A stretch of 64,000 bases of DNA from contig NC_132981.1 of the NCBI RefSeq assembly GCF_047496725.1, positions 3,485,001-3,549,000 on the forward strand, read 5' to 3'. Below the pieces are notes generated by a model. It ran no database searches. It saw only the letters and a program-made list of their open reading frames with translations, and was not told the DNA's origin. The position numbers were made by a program, and so were the translations under genes. The stretch's first letter is position 1, and the number at the start of each line of letters is the position of its first letter. This document shows, one piece after another, positions 56,601-64,000 of the stretch. The DNA comes from Anoplolepis gracilipes (Eukaryota; Arthropoda; Insecta; Hymenoptera; Formicidae).

Positions 56601-57526
56601 AATCTTCATAAGTGATGCACGCAATTCTATGAAGCATGAGTCATTTGACATCACTCTTCTCATCATTCAATTTTTTAATATGAAGATGTAATTCTTTTTT
56701 ATTTAATTTTTTTCTTTATTTGAAAATATATCATGCATTTCTTTTTGTAGGCTCTATTGCTACGCGCAGAAACATGTGAAGAGCATCCGAGCGGTGACGA
56801 AGCTGCCGGACACCTCGATGGCCAAGAGTTTTCGCTCAAAGAGCAGTCGCTGCAAACCACCGAAGCCGCAGACGAAGACGAAGCCGACCAGTCCTTACCA
56901 CGTGTCCGACCACAAGGCCGCGATCACCGTCGGCGTAATCATGGGCGTATTCCTGGTGTGCTGGGTGCCCTTCTTCTGCGTCAACATTGTCGCAGCCTAT
57001 TGCAAGACCTGCATATCTCTCCGAGCGTTTCAGGTGCGATGATAAACGTAGTTCTCTTCTTAGAATACAGCAGAAGAATTTTTTGTTATCTCGACGACGA
57101 TTATGTCAGTCTGACATTTTTATTTTTGACACTAGCACGTCTCTCGTGTGAGAATTATTATTATTTTATTATTAGATATCATTTGATAGAAGAAATCTTT
57201 TTCCATCGTCCACGTGAAAGTCGTTTCTTCTGCCCGAGCAGGTTCTCACGTGGCTCGGCTACAGTAACTCGGCCTTCAACCCGATAATCTACAGCATCTT
57301 CAACACTGAATTCCGGGAGGCGTTCAAGAGGATCCTCACGAAGGGAGCGCGGGCGCGGGGCAACCAGCCGTCAACCAGCGAGTGCGGCGAGTTTCGTTCC
57401 GTGGTGGTCCAGAAGCGCAACGGATCCATGGTTGAATGCAACATCAGTCCGAGATCGAGCGCGGACAGCTGCCAGGTCGGCGTCATGGCTCAACGACATC
57501 GCGACACTATCGTCAGCGCTATATAA
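53659..57526 (+). CDS. D1-like dopamine receptor (Dop1R1 orthologue), 5' exon missing
   Basis: Rhodopsin-family receptor for dopamine at the neuronal plasma membrane; this insect family couples through Gs to raise cAMP. Six coding exons: 53659-53731, 54952-55261, 55881-56025, 56468-56571, 56751-57033 and 57242-57526. Every junction keeps frame, giving 399 residues before TAA. Visible: Asn-Leu-Thr glycosylation site at residues 2-4; TM1 with Gly-Asn (39); TM2 Asp67; Cys94 and ECL2 Cys181 for the disulphide; TM3 Asp101 for the amine; DRY at 118-120; TM5 serines 193, 194 and 197 for the catechol; a basic ICL3 of about 50 residues; CWVP at 281-284; NPIIY at 318-322. The tail ends VSAI. It matches fly Dop1R1 through the core, as I recall that sequence. 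The 73-nt first exon has a strong pyrimidine-rich acceptor but no ATG, so the start codon lies on an upstream exon not found. The first donor (GTTCGC) is weak, yet fits the phase. Identity is near certain. Confidence 0.95.
55287..55746. mobile_element. Foldback (MITE-like) element in a Dop1 intron
   Basis: The intron 55262-55880 contains a long imperfect inverted repeat. The left arm (about 55287-55476) and the reverse complement of the right arm (about 55591-55746) share TTTCAGT, GGCAAAAAA/AGCAAAAAA, CAGCTAT, AAAAATTAATACAT, GCCTTTTAAAAT, ATTAATAATTAATTT, TGAG and TTTGTCCTG(C/T)AGAAT in order. The left arm carries about 38 extra bases. The loop is about 114 bp. No transposase is encoded, which fits a non-autonomous foldback element. 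The terminal bases and any target-site duplication are not clear. Confidence 0.75.
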
Positions 57527-57970
57527 AACGCGTCTCAACAACTGTCGATCATCTTTAAACGATCATCTTTTTCCTGGATCTCACTCGCCGCTTGCCTCTG
57601 GAGTCGTCGCGGTCGTTTCAGCCTTTCTCACTCAGTCGATCTTGTGGAGAAAGTAAGATCTTGAAAGACATCGACATCGTCTCACGGAAAGGAGTACGAC
57701 GTGCGAATTTACATATTCTACGTCCAAGACATTTTCTCATCATATCGATCTTCTATAATCGCATGAGAGACACATATCAATTATGAGACAGGTTTCATTT
57801 GAACGTGTAAAATTTAACAATTTCCCGATTTGATCTCTGTTTCCGAATTTATTTGTTTATTTTAATTTGTTTCGAATCCCCTGCATGTGAAGGGAAAAAT
57901 TGCGCACAGGTGACGCGATTGCGCGACTCCCAATGGGACGATAAATTACTCCGTTTCGAGGATGTGAACT

Positions 57971-59494
<1,524 letters not shown>

Positions 59495-59813
59495 TATTAG
59501 ATTATAAGACTTCGACAAGAGTATCTGATTTGCGATTTCTTACTGATTCCTGTATCCCATCGAAGCATAGGGAACACAAATTAATATGAAAAACAGACAC
59601 TTATATGCTCGTTATATCTACAGAAAATTTAAGCTGCGAGTATAAAATTCTAAATTAACGAATAGTACTTTTACAAACTATCCTCTCGTTATATAATTCG
59701 TACATAATTAACTTTCACTACTCAATTTTATCGAATTACTCTGAAATTTTTGCAGAAAATATAGAAAACTACGGCAGAGACAAATTTCTTCATTGATCAA
59801 GATTCCAAACAAT

Positions 59814-59827
59814 AATAAATATTTATT
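59814..59827. terminator. Palindromic polyadenylation signal shared by Dop1 and MARS2
   Basis: AATAAATATTTATT is a perfect 14-bp palindrome. It gives AATAAA on + at 59814-59819, usable by Dop1, and AATAAA on - at 59827-59822, usable by MARS2. On the minus strand the hexamer overlaps the last sense codon and stop of MARS2 (CAA TAA A), so MARS2 would have a 3' UTR of only a few tens of bases at most. Confidence 0.55.
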
Positions 59828-61942
59828 GACTTCTTATCTTCTTGAATAATATTACATTATTACGTTCGATATATCTTTCTTTCACACCATTGTTGTTGAA
59901 AAATTCAGGCACGGTATCCGCCCACGTGCGATTCTCTCTCGGGATATCCAGAAAATCAAGCAAATTGCTGCTCAGTCTTGGTATAATTGGATATAATATT
60001 AAAGCAGCTATTCTGCTGCTTTCCAGAGCGAGCGATATGACAGCTTTGAGTTCCCTAATCGAATCTGCATCGTCGACCTGCTTTCTCAACTGCCAAGGTT
60101 CGTGATACTCTACCATCCTATTCGCACAATGAAGCGCACTCATAACCGCGTCTACTACGTGATGTAAGTTGTATTCTTCATAACTTTCGCGCGCTCTCCT
60201 GCCTACAGATTCTAAAGCTTCTCTGGTTTCATCGGCTACCTGAGACTGCAACACGTTCCAGTATTTCGCCGGATCGGGAAACTCTTTGGACGGATTGATC
60301 GTTTTACCCGCACATCGATTGACTAAATTGCCCAATGTATCCGCCAATTCGGAATTCAATACATTGACAATCTTTTTTGAACTATAATCTACAGTACAAA
60401 AAGTCTCTTGTATGTATAGATTCAAAAAATATATATGATGCAAAAGTGACATATAACTAAATGCACACAAGAATCTTACTTGCGTCATTCTGCGGCACTG
60501 CTTCTCTGAGAATAAAGTATCGTAATCCATCTTCTGAATAATCATTTGCAGCTTTGAACGGCGAGATTACGTTTCCTTTTGATTTCGACATTTTCTGATG
60601 ATCAACAGTCCAATGAGCATGACACAATAATGTTTTTGGAGGCTCGAGACCTGCTGCTATCAAGAATGCTGGCCAATAAACACCGTGGAATTTTAAAATA
60701 TCTTTTCCTATTATCTGCATCAAATATCTTGTTTCAATATATATTTCACATTGTACTTTCTAATAATTAATATTGAAAATTTATAATCTTACTTGAATAG
60801 TAGGTGGCCAAAACTTTTTAAATGATTCATCCGGATATCCTAAGGCAGTTAAATAATTTATCAAAGCGTCCATCCACACATATATTGAGTGAGACTCGTC
60901 ATTTGGAGAAGGCATGGCCCATGGCACTTTACTCCTGATTCTAGTGATGCTTAAATCTTGTAAACATGTACCTTCTTCTATCCATTCGGACAATATTTTA
61001 TGATACAATGCTGGTCTAATTGCGTTTTCTACAAAAAAATCCAAATTCACAATTTGTTAAAAAGAAAAAAAATAAGGGTTTAAATTAAATGAAAAATAAC
61101 ATTGTTTGTACCATCTTTGAGCCAATACTTGAGATCATCTTGAAATGCGCTGAGACGAAACTTGTAATTCTCCTCTTCCGTCCATTCCACCGTATTTCCT
61201 GACTGCGCGGAGACTTTGATTATTTTGCCAGTAGGATCTTTCTGCTCCATCAACTCTGTATCAGATAAAAACGCTTCATCTGATACACAATACCATCCCG
61301 AATATTTTCCCAGATAGATATGTCCTCTTTCCTCCAGCCGTTTCTGAAAAGATACAAGGTGAGTCAAGATATTATATAAGCATTATACGAGATTGATGTC
61401 CAAATTTCTAAGAACCCAAAAGTGATGCACTGCATCGCAATGTTGCTTTTCTGTGGTTCTAATAAAACGCGAATAATCCACTTCAAATCTATCGCACATT
61501 TCCCTGAATTGCTGTGAAATGTTTTTACAGTACTCAAGGTTCGGCAGACCCGCTGCGGCCGCGGCAGCTTTAATTTTATTACCATGCTCATCAGTGCCTG
61601 TGGTCAAGAATGTTTTATGGCCCAACATAGTGTTGTATCGTGCAACTGCATCAGCCAAAACTGCAGTGTACAAGTGTCCGATATGAGGACCTAATATATA
61701 AAATATACAAATATTTATATAACCGTTCTATTATGTTTATATTATAATTGATAAAAAATTTTTAGAAAAATATTGAGTACCAGCATTCACATAAAAAATG
61801 GGTGTAGTAATATATTTATTTTGAGACAGATCTTTTACATATTGCCTCTTTATTATTTGACTCCCTGATGATTGTACGTTTTTGAACAGGAATGGAAATA
61901 TTGTCAATTTTGGAAGCTGATAATTCGATATTACATGTTTGA
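59823..61942 (-). CDS. Methionyl-tRNA synthetase, mitochondrial; 5' end incomplete
   Basis: Class I synthetase that attaches methionine to mitochondrial tRNA-Met in the matrix. Exons in transcript order on the minus strand: 61942-61781, 61690-61416, 61343-61112, 61028-60793, 60714-60480 and 60388-59823. Introns are 66-98 nt and all phases agree, giving about 567 residues, close to the roughly 590 of the human protein. Visible: a start block ending TTPIFYVNAG; the HIGH motif as HIGHLY across the first junction; TGTDEHG; GWYCVSDEAF; the YVWMDAL block; IIGKDILKFH; the KMSKS loop as KMSKSKGN; then an anticodon-binding domain with NSELADTLGNLVNR and EPWQL. No zinc-knuckle cysteines are seen, as usual for the organellar type. 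The first exon listed has an acceptor (TTTCAG) and no in-frame ATG. The start codon must lie on an exon further upstream that I could not place. It lies about 300 bp downstream of ATPAF1 in the same orientation. Identity is very secure. Confidence 0.95.
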
Positions 61943-62173
61943 CTGAAATTTTAATTCATAATTACTATTATTTATATAATATTTATCTATTATTATTAAT
62001 ACAAATTATTGATATTGATTGTGAAACTTGTCAAAAAATTTCTACACAAACAATGCAATATATCAGATTTTATATGAAAAGAAAATTATTTTTTTATCAT
62101 ATATAAACAATATGTTAAAATAAAATTATTATATGGAAAGTAAAATACAGGGAAACTATTGATTTTAAAAATA

Positions 62174-62179
62174 TTTATT
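62174..62179 (-). terminator. Polyadenylation signal of ATPAF1
   Basis: AATAAA on the minus strand about 70 nt after the ATPAF1 stop codon. The sequence from here to the first recognised MARS2 exon (61943-62173) is extremely AT-rich with no clear coding exon. Confidence 0.5.
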
Positions 62180-62247
62180 TCTTTCATACATATAGTTATA
62201 CTATATTAAATAACAAGAAGCAGTATAGAAATTTTTTACAATATTTT

Positions 62248-63332
62248 TCATTTCTTCTTCTCAACATTATGTGTCTCTAGAGATATTGTTTCCAATTGAG
62301 CTATAAGATCCATGTGTTTAAATTCGTTGGGTTTACTAGTAAATGTTTCAAGCAACTGCAATCGTTGTTCATTATCGTTACAATAATATAATTGTAGTTC
62401 ATTAGCTAGACATTGTGCTTCATATGCTTGTAGTAATTTTGTGTCAAATTCTCCCCGCATGAGTATAATGCCTTTGTCATCTCTCAATTCAGTGTAATGT
62501 ATCATAGTTAAACACTCGGGTGCATTCTCTTTATGTGTCTGATACCACAAAAGTGACGTCATGTGTACTTCTGAACCATGGAATTGACACATGATAAATT
62601 CATAGCCATGTTCTCTCGGTAATGGTAATAGAAAGGTAGAATATTGTTTGCCACGTGTAAACATCTTATCATATTGCTCAGGTGTCATTGTTCCGCAAAT
62701 ACAATCCTTTTGCTTATGGTACTCTTTCCATATATCTATAATTTCTTCCTTTGTCTTATCTTTTATCATGTCAACCTTCATTATGTTATTTAACTGAGCC
62801 TCTTGTGCTTGCGTACTAGTTTCCAAAACTGGTTTCCCTTCAGTTTGATACAACTTTGCAGCTTGTTTCTCTTTAACTATAACGTTCAAGTTTATCATTT
62901 ATCATGATAAAATAATGCTACAGAACTCTTAGAATTAATAAATATCTAAGTGAAAAATACATTCACACGAAGGTGTACTGTATAATTGTATTAGAGAAGA
63001 AAAAATGAAATAGAGAATGTCAAGAAAACAACATTATCAGCGCAATTATAATCTTATAAAGTTCATATACCTTTCTTTTTGCCAGTTTTTTCTTGTTGCT
63101 CGACGCGTTCCAGAAACTCTTCCGGACTGGTCTGTTGCAATTTGGCAATTTTCTCGGCATATTTATCGTAATAAGGATTCTTCTGCAGTTCCTCCAGGAC
63201 CTTTTCGAGTCTCGCCCGGCTTGTCATGATGTACCTCTCGTCGATGTCGCTCGTCCTCGCCGTTATTCGGGTATTCTTCAACCGTCTGCCTAATCTTACA
63301 CGTGTCACGTTTCGTAGTAAAACACTTGCCAT
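62248..63332 (-). CDS. ATPAF1: ATP synthase mitochondrial F1 complex assembly factor 1
   Basis: Chaperone of the Atp11/ATPAF1 family that binds free F1 beta subunits in the matrix so that they assemble with alpha. Two exons: 63332-63071 (88 codons, ending phase 1 at a GTATAT donor) and 62870-62248, giving 294 residues. The first 28 or so residues are rich in Arg and hydroxyl residues without acids, as expected of a mitochondrial targeting sequence. Then comes the family block LQKNPYYDKYAEKIAKLQ with SPEEFLERVE, a variable linker, and the C-terminal core with TKEEIIDIWKEYH, LPREHGYEF, QFHGSEVH, AQCLANELQLYY, LLETFTSKPNEFKHMDLI. This matches the human order throughout. The acceptor at 62871 has a poor pyrimidine tract, so the second exon could start slightly differently, but the phase fits. 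The ATG context (ATAAATGG) is acceptable. Length is close to the human protein. The gene is complete. Confidence 0.95.
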
Positions 63333-64000
63333 TTATGTCAGTTGTATAATGTTGGACAAGAATACGAACAATAAACACTCTCCAGTTTAGTTGAAAAAAA
63401 CGTGCTGACGTTCCACTGCCATCTTGAAATATTAACTCGCCAGACATTCACAGATGTCGCTGCTGGCGTTTCAAATCACTCGTCACGTCGGGTCTCAAGT
63501 GAGCGACTTTATGAAAATCAGGTCCAGAGCTGCGATAAAAAGGAGACTGCTGATCATACAACGCGATTGCAAACTAAAATATACGCTCACCCGTGATTAT
63601 CGCGCTCGCGAAATGTCAAACACGATCGTCAGCTGATCGCGCTCGGGTCGCTCTATTGAGCGGTAGTGACCCTCTCCCTTCCCTCGGCGCCTTCTCTATC
63701 GTGACGTATCGCTTCCGGGACGTCAGTCGCTGCTCTCGTGCCTACAGCGAAAGGGAAAATGTCGGCGAGCTGTCGGTGGAGCTTGCCGTGCCGTCAGTGA
63801 CTTACTCCCGTGTAACACGTTAACAACGATCGCGTCCCTCGGCGACCTGAACTATCAAAATTTGGCCTGCAAAGCGTGCTGATACGTCCCGGTCGGTGCG
63901 TATCTCGATTTGACTTGAAAGAAAGAGGAAGAGACAGAGAGAGAGAGCGAGAACGAGAGCGAGAACAGGAGAGATTGGGTGACGTTGGGAGAAAGAAAGA
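63333..64000. promoter_or_regulatory. CpG-rich upstream region of ATPAF1, possible divergent promoter
   Basis: CG dinucleotides are frequent from 63440 to 63900 and there is no TATA box close to the ATPAF1 start, as is common for housekeeping genes. The end (about 63915-64000) is a purine-rich stretch of GAGA/GAAA units on the + strand, typical of 5' untranslated or promoter DNA in insects. Open frames on + (for example 63593-63823) overlap each other and show no domain. A + strand gene starting beyond 64000 is possible. Confidence 0.4.

Noticed and set aside
56757..57287. 176-codon open frame on the + strand overlapping the Dop1 gene
   Set aside because: It is a shifted frame of the Dop1 exon at 56751-57033, running on into the following intron. 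The true frame encodes ICL3 and TM6.

Overview
The window is eukaryotic nuclear DNA from an insect, most likely a hymenopteran and perhaps an ant. Genes are split by short GT-AG introns. The non-coding DNA is AT-rich but dotted with CpG-rich patches and very long GA/TC and AT microsatellites. The protein sequences match insect families. The order is inferred from general sequence character and not proven.

Layout. Positions 1-53,658 contain no protein-coding gene I can support. This stretch is AT-rich DNA with several diverged local duplications (2.46-2.91, 3.58-4.46, 22.58-22.85 and 26.44-26.59 kb), microsatellites including an uninterrupted (TC)n of about 293 bp at 13.5 kb, one Tc1-type transposon end at 31.2 kb, a few foldback hairpins, and CpG-rich patches, two with TATA boxes. 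It is probably the intergenic region and/or the long 5' intron and untranslated region of the dopamine receptor gene that follows.

Positions 53,659-57,526 (+) carry six coding exons of a D1-like dopamine receptor (Dop1, the Dop1R1 orthologue). All seven transmembrane helices are present; only the exon with the start codon is missing. The first visible exon is a 73-nt exon recognised by its similarity to the end of the fly N-terminus. The intron after the DRY motif holds a foldback (MITE-like) insertion.

Positions 59,823-63,332 (-) carry two nuclear genes for mitochondrial proteins, in the same orientation. ATPAF1 (F1-ATPase assembly factor, two exons, complete) lies upstream of MARS2 (mitochondrial methionyl-tRNA synthetase, six recognisable exons, start codon not located). 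MARS2 and Dop1 are convergent and share a 14-bp palindrome that supplies an AATAAA to each strand; on the MARS2 side it overlaps the stop codon. The CpG-rich DNA from 63,333 to the end is the ATPAF1 promoter side and may be a divergent promoter for a gene beyond the window.

ATPAF1 and MARS2 both serve oxidative phosphorylation: one assembles the F1 sector, the other charges tRNA-Met for mitochondrial translation. Dop1 is functionally unrelated. No novel multi-gene system is visible. The best leads are the unresolved MARS2 5' end (phase-compatible with the ATPAF1 first exon), the shared polyadenylation palindrome, and the intronic foldback element in Dop1.
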